Part shown: positions 1 through 12,300 of the stretch, in pieces
Layout of the letters: each line of letters begins with the position of its first letter
How positions within the stretch are numbered: position 1 is the first letter of the stretch
DNA from: Bactrocera neohumeralis
Lineage: Eukaryota > Arthropoda > Insecta > Diptera > Tephritidae
NCBI RefSeq assembly: GCF_024586455.1
Contig: NC_065921.1
Coordinates: 76,894,720-76,958,719 of the forward strand
Direction: 5' to 3'
Length of the DNA: 64,000 bases
Notes under the pieces: generated by a model
What the model was told of the DNA's origin: nothing
Seen by the model: only the letters and a program-made list of their open reading frames with translations
Databases searched by the model: none
Program-made: the position numbers and the translations under genes

Positions 1-299
1 GTGAAATATTTTTCGCAATTTCGTTTAAATTTTTTCTTCTTCATTTTATAAACTTTTTCCTAAAAGATTTTATTATTACCTTTTTTCTAAATATTTCTCA
101 AAGTTTTCATTCCCTTACGAAATTTCTCCCATTTACCCCTCGCATTCGTTTTCTCTACGTGTTTTTGCAGTTTCTTCCCCTTAACGTAAATAGTAAATAA
201 TAATTAATATTAAATTGTTTTGCCTGTTTGTATATAATAAATTGTTGATATAAAAAGTGCATAAAATATTTGCAAAATGTTTTCCAAAATGTTTGTGAA

Positions 300-440
300 A
301 TTTAAAACGAAATGATATGAAATCTAAGTTTCAACGGATTTTCGCAGTTTGCTAGAATCCGTTAAAAATATTGCAATTTACTGGCAACAGAAGTGCAGTA
401 ACAACAACAGTAGCGTGTAGCTAGCAATTAAATTTAAGAG
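300..440 (+). other. Probable 5' UTR exon end of the gprs homologue
   Basis: A strong splice donor (AAGAG|GTAAGTGAG) follows position 440. The first acceptor in front of the gprs start codon is the pyrimidine-rich TTTCACAG ending at 3295, nine bases before the ATG. The simplest reading is a non-coding first exon ending at 440 and a 2.86-kb intron. The transcription start is not visible, so the left limit is nominal. This is inference from splice signals only. Confidence 0.4.
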
Positions 441-957
441 GTAAGTGAGTAATCATTAAAACTGCTTGATACAGGGTGTATCAAAAACCGCTATTTTTAT
501 TCCGAAACTTTAAATTATTGTGATTCTTCACAAATTATTTGAAGTAATTGTTGTATACAAAATCAATGAAGTGGCCATTACATATTATTGGTAAGAGCAA
601 ATTGGAGTTATTTTTCGAGCATATCAGTTGTATAGTTTTAATTAAGTCCAAAGATTTGTCAGAGTATAATTGATGCACGGAGTTGGAGACTTTCAGTATC
701 CTCAAGTCTTTCGTCGGCATGTCAGGATTTTGCTTTCATAGAAGCCGCAGTGAATGAATGGACTGAAGTCAACTACGGCCCACCATTTCCAGAGCGTTGT
801 GGCTCTCCATTGAATCTTGAGAAGAACGCATCCAGCAGTTTCAGTTCTATCGCCTGCCATTTCTCATCTATAATTTGTTCGTGGATGTTGCTTCGGTCAT
901 TTTGTGCCAAGATTAAATCGCTGACCGTTGATCTTTGATTGTCGAGGGAGGACTTTA
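441..957. other. Start of gprs intron 1, unidentified repeat-like sequence
   Basis: From about 470 the text (CAGGGTGTATCAAAAACCGC) looks like a transposon end, and 740-930 has the base composition of old coding DNA on the minus strand, but I could not assign it to a family. No intact gene is seen. Confidence 0.3.
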
Positions 958-2300
958 ATTCTTAATTTAAGGGTTGACATTGTTGGTGTTAATGATGTTT
1001 CCAAAATAGACGAAATTATCTACGACTTCCAAGTTATAACTGTCAACAATGATGTGGGAGCCAAGTCGCGAGAGCGACGATTGTTTGTTTGATGACAGGA
1101 GATATTTTGTCTTGCCCTCATTCACTATCAGACCCATTTGCCTCGCTGTTTTGTTCAACTTGGAGAAAGCAGAACTAACGGCGCAGTTGGTATAACCAAT
1201 TTTATCGATGTCATCGGCGTACGTACTCTATTGAGCTCTGTAGCTGGTATTATTTTTTCCAGCAATATATTGAAGAAGCGGTAATGCCATGTTCAGACAT
1301 AGCGGCATGTTGTGGTCGATTGTGAAATAGGCTGGCCGCTACGATGCAGCACTCCACATCGTACCAGCTGTTCATTTGCCTTTTCCAAAAACCAATGGTT
1401 TCCTTTGCAGCTGTACGTAAGGAGTTTGAAATACCGTCCCGAAGTTCCCTTATGCTGATGACTGCTCTCAGAGAGCAGGAGTGCAAGTCGAAATTGTTGG
1501 GCTGCCTGTTGTGATTTCAGCTTCCCGACGTCGAATCTTCCTTGTGTTGTGTTCGCTGCAACAAGATAGTGGTCCGAGTCTATGCTAGAACCTCGGAGAC
1601 GTGTCTTCCATCTCTCACAAGATGATCGCTCTGGTTGGTGGTTTTTCGATCCGGGGCCAGCTAGGTAGATTGATGAATTTTCCTATGTTGAAATCTAGTA
1701 CTACAGATAGCCATATTTCGGGCCCCGGCGAAGTCGATCAGCCTTTCAGGACGTTTCATTATGGAGGCTGAATTTACCGACCGATTTGACAAAAGAGTCG
1801 GAGCGTAGGCGTGCATGTTGAAGAATCTCTCCTTAATGAATTCCACACCGAATTTTCGCTCATTTATATGACCACTGTAGTAAATGTCACAAGAATCTAC
1901 TCGTGTCAGTCCTTGTCCCGCCCATTTCACTTCTTGGACGGCGGTGATGTCAGCCTTTACTCTTACGAGGACATCAACTAGCTGGGCAATGGCACCTTGT
2001 CAATTAAGGTACCGGATATTCCAGGAACATGCCCTTAAATCGTAAATCTTAACCCGTTTGCAGGGGTCGTCATCAAAAAAAGGGTCTCTCATCCGAGGTT
2101 GTTTTGATGATTCGCCTTTTCAGTTTAGCTCGCCTTTAAACGCATGTTTTCGGCTAACCAGAGGATACTTGGTCTAAGACCTGAAGTGGTGAACTGCTTG
2201 AGCCATATGTAAAAAATTAACTTCTAGCCACTTCCAAGTAAATTGCGCTTGGAGAACTTTCATCTCTTGCGTGAACTTCTAAATATGGCTCCATGCTCCT
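958..2300 (-). mobile_element. Non-LTR retrotransposon relic (endonuclease, linker, RT tail)
   Basis: Read on the minus strand, the order is a leader (about 2300-2030), an APE-type endonuclease piece (EVKWAGQGL at about 1930 and RLIDFAGARNMAICSTRFQH near 1690), a linker with ETIGFWKRQMNSWYD near 1380, and a reverse-transcriptase piece with VNEGKTKYLLSSN near 1110. Most of the RT core between linker and RT tail is missing and the frame is broken repeatedly. The same family recurs at 7.5-8.5, 27.7-29.3, 42.0-42.2 and 52.4-54.4 kb. It lies in gprs intron 1, antisense to the gene. Confidence 0.75.
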
Positions 2301-3287
2301 GAACTTAGCCTTTTCTTATTTGATAGCTGCAAACATTTCTTGATGTAAGAGGCTAAATCAGGCTGAATTTCTGTTTCTCTGAAGCTTTCGTAGTTCGACG
2401 CCCAGTTTCATCCACATGTTTAGCGAGATTCAAATTGTTGTCATCATTTCCATTGTCATAATAACTCTACTAAAGTAGGTCACACATTCCGATGTATTCA
2501 TGGTAAATATGTGAAGCTTTCCAGTGAAGAGAACAGATGTTACTTGACAATACTGGAACTGTCAAAACCGGAAACTATTTCTGCAGTTAGTGTGGCATCA
2601 GAATTTACATCTCAATATTTATTCGCCTTAATTAGTTAACCGTTGTGATTAGTGTGCAACCTTAAACTCAATGTGTTTCCAAGGACATGTATATAAATAG
2701 ACCACTACATAACTCTGATTGCTCAATAACAGCAGGATCTAAGCTCAAGGTTCTGGAAACACGTACATATAGTATGTACGTGGAAGCTGTCTGCTGACGT
2801 AATGCAATTTATTTTGCTTTCCGTCGTGTATACGTCATGGAGTTGCTGGAGCGGTGTTGCTCTCCCATATTGTATTAGACATTTGTTGTAGCGTGTGTAG
2901 CTAGAAACTAGGCTAAACACCTAGTAGTCTTATGTCAGTTGCATAAAGGCACGAAAATTGCATATACTCGTATGTAAGTAAGTAAATACTCCCTCAAGTG
3001 TTGTGTCATACTGCAAGTGATTTACATATGTAGAGATGGGCAAAGGTTAGTAGCTGGCTAAAGCATATGTTACACTCAATTTTAGTTGGCATTGCAATAA
3101 AATTGTTCCAATCAATGTAAGCCGGTTTGTTCCAAGTCATGTGCCCTCTATTTAATATTGCATGGAATTTTGTAATATGGAATGAAATCTATAATATTTG
3201 AGAACATTTTTTCTGTTTTTACAAACATCTCATTTTAGACATACCCACACATTTCTGTTAAAAGTTACACAACTAAATTTTGCTGCC
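2301..3287. other. Remainder of gprs intron 1
   Basis: AT-rich intron sequence with no recognised gene, repeat array or transposase. It ends in the pyrimidine tract and CACAG acceptor used by the first coding exon. Confidence 0.4.
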
Positions 3288-3304
3288 TTTCACAGTAACC
3301 CCAA

Positions 3305-6300
3305 ATGCCCGAAGCTCTGACACTGCCCGGCATGGCTGATGCGGAGCCAGATTTGTCAACGTTCGAGAATAAGACCGGCTTGGCCGAGGATATGAAATTT
3401 CTGGCATCGATGCCAGAGTTGTGCGATGTGACCTTTTTGGTTGGAGATACGCGCGAACCAGTTTGTGCGGTTAAGGTGAGTGTGATACCAGGACTTTATT
3501 TGGACTATTTTTATAGCTTAGACTTGTGACGCTATAGAAAGACAGATATGAATAAGGTCGCGTTCGATCTGTAGATAGAAGCATTTATTGGGAAACAAAG
3601 GCAAGATATCTGCTTTAGTGAGACTACAGATCTATATAGCCAGTATTCCTACCAAAATATGTATATGGAAAGGTAAGGTTATGTTGAATCATAAAAAATT
3701 GGAGAAGATCCGGTGAAGCTCAAGCAGTTTAATTAGTCAAAGATTCGGGCCCTGGGTCCCGATATTTTTTTTACTTAACTGTTGAACAAAATAGTAGGAG
3801 TATCAAAATCTAGTCAGCTACTATATAGCTAAAATAATCATTGAGACCATAAGTAAACACAACCCAAACAACCGGAATGATGGTATTGCTATCATTTCCT
3901 ACAACGGTTGAGTTTAGGTAATTGAAATAGGCCGGGATTTTTATTCGACTAAGGAATATCAGTCATGCATATCTTACCACACTCGGCCTACTGAGCGTAC
4001 TATACATATGTACGTAACACCATCACCCAGACCAAGCATTCATTATTGTGTAATATTCGACAGAATATATAACGTCCACCACTCAGTGAATATAGCAGTC
4101 GTTGCAGAGAGTGTACACGAAGACCTTGGCGCGGCAACTGGCACTGGCGCATTTTACGTCATGATCTTAAACTCTAAGCGTACAAAATACAGCTTGAGCG
4201 AAAACTGAAGCCGCTCGATCTTCCCAAGCGACTTTGCTTCGCTGTATGGACTTTTAAATGGTTTCCAGAATATCCAAAGTTTTCGTGTGGTTTGTGTGTC
4301 GTTGGAATCATGAGTCCATATTTCTTCGAAAATCATGCCTCTTACCGACAATGGCGACTGTTATCGCGCTATGATAACCGACTATTTGAAATTGAAACTC
4401 GTGATCTCGGCGACATTCGGTCACAACAAAACGCTGCCCTTTCCCACACGTCGCATCAATCAAAGGATTTATTGAGAGAACACTTCAGTGAGCAGATAAT
4501 TTCATGTTTTGGACCGGTCGATACGCCACCAAAATCGTATGATATCGCACCGTTAGACTTTTTTCTGTTGGGATATGGAATCTCTAAAGTCTATGTGGAC
4601 TATCCCGCTTCAATTCAGGCCTTAGAGCAAAACATCATGCTTGTCATTCATCAGTTACCAGCCGAAATGTTCGAATGAGTCACCGGAAATTGAAGTGAAC
4701 GGATGGACTATCTGAGACGTAGACGCGGCTAATATTTGAAAGAAATAATCTTCAAAAAATAAATGCCAAAGAATGATAATAAACATTCCCTATTATTGTT
4801 GAAGTTTCTGTGTTGTTTCTTTAAAAAATTAGAGAACTTCAAAATAGATCACCTTTTAGAACTAGAAGTCAAATAATGAATGAAGGTAAGACGAAGAATG
4901 TCAGTTATAGAAATTTCGAGACTTTGGAGCACTAGAGATCTGTGTGCTATTCGTGATAACTATAGCAGACTAAAGAAGAAGAAGAAGGCTTTTTCTTAAC
5001 ACTTATCATTAACGTTTAACAGATTTTGAGCGGGTCCAACAATTTCCAACCAAGTTTCTAAATTTCTAAATTCTAAAAACGTAAATTAGTGCAAAAATAT
5101 GGAGCCTTAAGTTCATACAAGTTCAATATTTTGGATAGAGAAAAACTTTCACTAGAAATGCTTTGATATTTTTACAAGAAATTTACATTTTTAATCGCTG
5201 TTATTATATTTATTTTAAAATAATTAAAGTACAACCTTTTAATAACGTGTTATACTCACCCTTTCTCTTTCTCCCTCCACAGGCTGTTTTGGCATCGCGT
5301 TCGCGTGTCTTCGCCAAAATGCTATACTCGGCGCCATCGCCGCAACGCAAACGTGAAGCATCGACCAAAGAGAATAAATTACGGCTTTTCCTTAAGCGCT
5401 CATCGGAGCCACTGTTGAATCTACAAAATGCAGCACAACAGGTTGGTCTTGGGGGTGGTTGTTATGCTAAAAACAAACAACAATGAAATATTATATAGTA
5501 TATAAGGCGTATGTACATAAATGAGTTTTTTTTATGCAACGGAAGTACATATATACAAGTTTTGTGTATTGTTTTTATGTATATACGTACAAAGTCTCAC
5601 ATATACATATGTATCCATGTATGTGTTTTGTCTCTATGTTTAAGTGGTTTGAGCGTCTGCGTTATGTTTGTGCGTTAACATGTGCGTGCATAATACTGTT
5701 ATGTGTAACAGTTTGTACCCAAAAGTATTTCCCCCGCAGCATTTATGAAGAAATTTGTAATCTCAAAACTTTTTGGCCCCGCAATCATAAATTCAACAAA
5801 TTTTCCTCTCCTCGGTGTGGATGTTTTGCCGTTTTGTTTTCGAAAATAATGAAAAGTTTGTTTTGTTGTGTGTGTTTTTGCCAAAGAATGCTTTCATCTT
5901 TCTGTTATAAATTAAGAAGGCATTAAGGAAGCAATGCTACATAATTGTACCCAAAAGCCTCTAGATAATCACAGCAATTTCGGTATAGATATGTTTGGCA
6001 AATTAAGATGAGTAATATAAATGCTGTATGATTTATAACTAGGTATTTATTTAATTTGAAAAAAAAAAAAATGTAATCCCTATAGTGCTCTTATCGCTTC
6101 TGTGGTGCTGTATCATAGTAGCTTTCTTCTACCTTAAGGTTCTTTTCGATTTCAGTATCGATTGAACATATGTTCCAAGATAAAGCCTGCTTAAAAATCT
6201 TCTTTTTCAAAAAGTTCTGTCCTTCCCTTTTCCTTTTCCTTTCCCTTCTTACTATTCAATCTCTGTCATAATGAAATAAAAACAAAGTAAGCTCTTCCGG

Positions 6301-9300
6301 TTTTCAATTTCTGAATTAAATCGAAGATTTAATTTAGCAGCAATGAGAGATTAGGGTCTTAATATACTCAGTATTATTCGATAACATGTTGTCATTATAC
6401 CCTGAACAGGGTATATTAAGTTTGTCACGAAGTTTGTAACACCCAGAAGGAATCGTCGGAGACCCTATAAAGTATATATATAAATGATCAATATGTCGAG
6501 CTGAGTCGATTTAGCCATGTCCGTCTGTCTGTCTGTCTGTATATATACGAACTAGTCCCTTAGTTTTTAAGATATCGTTTTGAAATTTTGCAAACGTCAT
6601 TTTCTCTTCAAGAAGCTGCTCATTTGTCGGAACGGCCGATATCGGATCACTATAACATATAGCTGCCATACAAACTGAACAATCGGAATCAAATGCTTGT
6701 ATGGAAAACTTTCACATTTGACAAGATATATTCACGAAATTTGGTATATATTATTTCCTAAAGCAACAATGTAATCTCCGAAGAAATTGATCCGATCGGT
6801 TAACTATAGCATATAGCTTCCATACAAACTGAACACATAGTTACTAACAGAAATGCACCTGTGAAGGGTATTTAGCTTCGATGCAACCGAAGTTAACGTT
6901 TTTTCTTGTTTTGTATTTAATTTCATCACGCCACTCTGACAGTAACCTTTGTCCCTATTAGGAAAAGTAAATTAGTTCGAGTTTCTCTCGAGTTGTATTT
7001 TTCAACAGCTTAACCATCGATCATTGAAAATAACGGGCAGTAATTACTTGGTGTTAGGTTCGGACCATCAGGCGGATACATACGAACCTCCCAACCAAGC
7101 TCACAGAGCTTCTGATGAGTCACTATTATTGTGTGTAGCATCGTCTTGCCATGATGAAACACAATTCCTCTCCCATTTGCCAAAACAGCCCGCTTTAGGT
7201 TGTGTGTTTCCGCCAGACGTTTCATTTATTGACAAGACAGATTCGAAATAAGATTTGACCGAAGAGGAACCTCCTATAATATATGATTGCCTGTCAGTCC
7301 CACATAGAAAAGCCTTCTTGACCGTCAATACTGGCTTGCCTATCGTTTGAGCCGGTTTCCGTAATTGACTCACTTTTCATCACCAGTAACCATCCACTTC
7401 GAAAATCTATTGTTTAGGTTACTACTCAGCAGCGTTTCTTAGTTGAAAATTCGGTTTATGAGGTTCGTCTGCACCCATACATCGAGCTTATTTTTGTCTT
7501 CAGCCTAGTTTAAATGATTACAAACGGATTGGTGTGCTATTTTTAGTTCTTCCTTTTCGCTGTTTTGCGCCTATTGGAGATTCCAAGTGTAGCCAGGTAC
7601 TTCCCCACCTGGTCTTTCCAAAGGAGTCGAGTTCTTGCAATGTCGTCGTATATCTCATAGGGTTCATCGTTCCATCGAATGTGATATTCGCCGTTGCCAA
7701 CGCGCAAAGGTCCATACATTTTCCGCAGAACCTCGCAAACTTGTAATGTCGACACATCAGATGTTGTCATCGTCCATGACTCTGCACCATATAACAGGAC
7801 GGGGATGATGAGTGATTTGTACATTTTGGTCTTCGTTCGTCCACAGATAACTTTACTATTCAATTGCCATGACCATTAATTCAACTGGAGTGACCAAAGT
7901 GGCCCCTGCGGACAAGAGTGATACTACGTTGGATTTCAAAGCTAATATTGTTATTGGTGTTAATGCTGGTTCCAAGATGGACGAAATTATCTACGATTTC
8001 GAAGTTATGATTGCCAGCAGTGACGTGGGAACCAAGTCACGAACGCGACGACTGTTTGTCCTTGCCCTTGTTCATTACCCATTTTCTTCGCTTCTTTATC
8101 CAGTCTTTAGAACTCGTCTCAATCCTTGTCCCGTCCATCGCACTTCTTGGACGGTGATGTCAGTTTTTACTCTTACGAGGACATCAAGGCGCCATCTTCT
8201 CAATTAAGGGTCCTGACAATGCATCGTAATTCCTAATGCGTTGGCCGTGGTCGTCATCCGAGGCTATTGTTTCCCGTTTCATTGGGAGCGGGTCCAAACT
8301 CAGCGCATAACCCAAGGGAGTGATAGTTCGCCTTCTTACTTTAGTTTGTTTTCAAACGGATATTCTTTGGCTAACCAGGCTATGACCGGAAGTTGTGAAC
8401 TGCTTGTGTCATATGTAAAATAATCGTTTCTGGCCACTCACAACTGAATGGCGCTCAGAGAGCTTTCCTCACATGCGTTAACTTCTTTACAAGGCTTCAT
8501 CCTTTATGTAGATAAATACAAAACAATTAATATGGCGCTGATGAAGCTTTCAATTTGTACTATGAGGAAAAAAATTGTGTAGACGCTTGCAGTGAAACTA
8601 CTGGTCTTCTTACTCTGTTATTTATGGAGGTGATTCTTCAAGCATCTGATCTACCCTACCTTCTTGTACCGTTTTGTACTGGTTATAGTGTTAACATATT
8701 CGACAAATTTCCCAAAAATTAATGCTCAAAAAAAAAAATTCCAAGAAATTTGTATATAAATAAGTATTTTAATCATTTCCATATATCCTGTACAAATTTC
8801 AATATATCTATATGTACATATGTTGAAACCATTCCCTGTATTTTGTGCTCCACTTATTGTAGCCCCCCAATTATAAACTTGAAATTATTCAAACACCTTT
8901 TTATTAAAAAAAAACGTATTAAGTAATGTATCATAACATTCCAATATCCTCCCATAATAAACACATAATCGTACATATTTATACAAATAAAAATGCATAG
9001 TGTGAACACGTCATTATATACTTATGCTTTATATATATACTTATATAAATATTCAATACAGAAATACTTGTACAATCACATAGATTTTTAATGTACAAAA
9101 TATATTTTTTGTTTGAATTTATTCTTTATTTATTAGAGGAGTGGTTTTACCCAACAATTAGCTCCGATACCCGAGGTAAAAATAACAAAAGTGAAATAAA
9201 TTATTAAAATTTATTTCAACTGAAATATCTATTGCATAAAATTGTACAAAAATCTATACCTAAAGTGTTTTATTTGCATTCGAAATTGATGTTTAGATAT

Positions 9301-12300
9301 TTAATTTTTTTTTTTGTATTGCAAAAATCTTATAGTACATGGTATTCACTTCTATTCGTAGACCTCAAGATTGTGCTGATTGATTGAAGTTATTGAAGCT
9401 GCAACTAAATGTTTTATATAAAAAAGATCATTAATTTTGACTATTTTTTAATATATTGAAACTCTCATTATTACTGCTGTAACTGTCTGAACTTTTAGAA
9501 GAAACGTTAGAGCTGTCAGCATATGGCAGTCGAATACTATTGTGATTTTCATTATTGCTGTCAGAATGTTGACATCAATTACCATTGTCATTAATGCCTT
9601 CAGCGTTCTGATTGTCATTATTTCTGTCATAATTTTGACATCAATTACCATTGTCATTATTGCTATGAGCGTTCTGATTGTCATTATTGCTGTCAAGGTT
9701 CTGACATTCACAATCAGCTGTTAAATTTCCTATATATCATTATTACTATGAGCTTTTGTCGTGTTAATAATATTGTGATTGTCATTATAGCTGTCAGCAT
9801 TGGACGTCAGCAATCAGCTGTTAAATTTCATATATAGCAGTTTGCGGTTATCTCAATCAGCACAATCTCTGTAGCTTCTACCTGAAGAGCTTTTCATATT
9901 TTTTGTTATGTCTGACGTGCATTGGCTTCTTAATAACTGTGCATTAGAATTTAGTAAAAATAATGTAAAATCATTGTCAAAATGCAACTCTGTGTTCAAA
10001 TATTGTTATGAATTTACAAATTTCCTTCGATTTTCTAAATTAGTTTTTGCACTTTTCTGCTATAATTTATTAAGAATTGGCTGTGGCTTTATAAAAATAA
10101 CGGCATAAGTTAACTATGTTGAGTTTTTCAGGGCTTAAGTTATACTGGTACTTTAAAATTTAGTTTAAAGTGTGAGTCGAGCATATTTTCCACATGAGAA
10201 GCTCATGTTCAACCCCAATTCAAGTGACAGGAAAGGCAGGAACCGGATAAAGCTTAATAACATTAAGCTCGCCATTTGCGATATATAATTAAGCCAATTT
10301 AAATATGATAGATTCTTCAACTAATAAAAAAACAAAATTTTGTTTTACTAAAACTCAAGACTACATCCGTCAACTTCAATATAATTTTGCTAAGTTAAAT
10401 ATTGCAAAAGATGTTCCAAAAAAACTGCAGGTTCTTTCGTTTATTAAACGTTACTCGATCCTCGTTACTTTGATCTTTGGTTTCGAATTCGATGAAACTC
10501 AAAGTTGCTTATCGACTTTGAGAAAAAAGCGCAATATATGTTTCAAGCAAAGAAAAATTATATAATCCCTTTATGGATACCTTAAATTATTACAAATTTT
10601 CGATTTCCTTTTATTTTTTGATTACAAAAACTCTACAAAGACATATACTCTTACCGACATTACAATTACTTTGCATGACTTCTCATTACTCCTTTTTCAT
10701 ACTACAGTTGATGTGTGTTGTTGTAAATATACCATATACTATGCGTATGTTTATTTTTGTATATAAAAGTACTTCATAACATAAATTCTATTATCAAAAA
10801 TAATATATATGAGCGATCAACCGCAAGATCTTCGACTCTGGGCAAAATATAGTAAGACTTTTTAATTTATATTTCGCGCGGGAACGGAATCGGAACGGTA
10901 CCGAAATGTTTGGAAAAATGGACAAGGCCTTTGGTGATAATTGTTTAGTTCGAGCAAGCGTGTTTAATTGTTACAAACTATACAAAAGGGTAGAGACCGC
11001 GTTGACGACGAACCAAGTCCAGGACGGCCATCAACATCAACTGATGATGAACACTTCAATAAAATAAAGGAATTGGTGCTTTAGAATCGAAAATTAACAG
11101 TCAGACAACTTACTGGCATCGTTGGAATATCGAAACGATCAGTGAAAACCATTTTGAAAGGTCATTTGGGCCTAAGAAAAGTGAAAGTTCGTTTGGTTCC
11201 AAACTCACTAAATTTTTACGAAAAATAGCGTCGCGCTGATGTCTGTGAAACAATGCTTTCCGACTGACAGGATGTCATCACTACCGGTGATGAGTCTTTG
11301 ATCTATGCCTACGATCCGGGAACAGACGATCAATCGGCCGAATCTCGTGGCAAACATGAGCCGAAGATAACAAAACCATCTTAAAACTGGTCAAAAACCA
11401 AGGTTCCGTTGACAGTTTTCTTCGAGGTGCGGGGCAATCCGTATTCCTTTCGATCGGCCAAACTCTCAACAAGGAATACTCGAGTGTTATACGTCGTTTG
11501 CGCGTAGCTATTCGTTAAAAGTGGCCAGAATTTTAGGTCAACAACTCTTGATTTTTGTAACACGATAATGCACCGCCGAAAATGAATTGATTCTTCGTGA
11601 GTTTTTCGACACATTTTTAACCAACATCGTGTCGCACCCAGCGTATTTGCCTAATTTAGCTCCGTGTAACTTCTGGCTAAAGCACTACGTGCATTGAAGG
11701 CTTTTCCGGCAATAGACTCTAACAACAGTTTCGAGGGTCGGAAAAAACGTTGGAACAAGTGTATTAGCGACAAGCGGGATTACTTTGAGGGGGACGACAT
11801 AGATTTTGAAGAATAAGTCTTACTATTTTTTGCTCATAGTAGTAACTCATTTTTCTATAATATATATTTGTCCTATATTTTCTTTTGCATTTAGTTTTTG
11901 TAAAAATTTTGTTAAAATAAATCAGACTTTACTCGTTGTAATACCCGAATGATTTAAAGCAATAAAGTTACAGGATTGCCACTTAAGGAGTAAGATTTCT
12001 TATATTTTGGACGGCTTGCCAACTTTTTAAATCTCTTTTATTTTAAGGATAAAATAAAATTTTGTAATTTGAATATCAGCTTAACAGGATTTCGAAAGAT
12101 ATACGTTTGTGATATTTTTGGGATTGGTTTGGAACTTAGCTGTTAACTGTTATGAGCGTGATTTTTGGGACTGGTTTGGAACTTAGCTTAAGCTGTTATG
12201 AGTAGAAACCCTTTTTGACGCGTGATTACTGTTTTACTATATAGAAATCATATGATGAAACGATGTCCACAGTGAACTGTATAGACCTAATATTTAAATA

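Noticed and set aside
5534..5926. 130-codon open frame in gprs intron 3
   Set aside because: No domain, low-complexity composition, inside an intron, no splice context.
9448..9724. Open frames on both strands with M-T-I-rich repeats
   Set aside because: Explained by a 66-bp tandem repeat whose period is a multiple of three.
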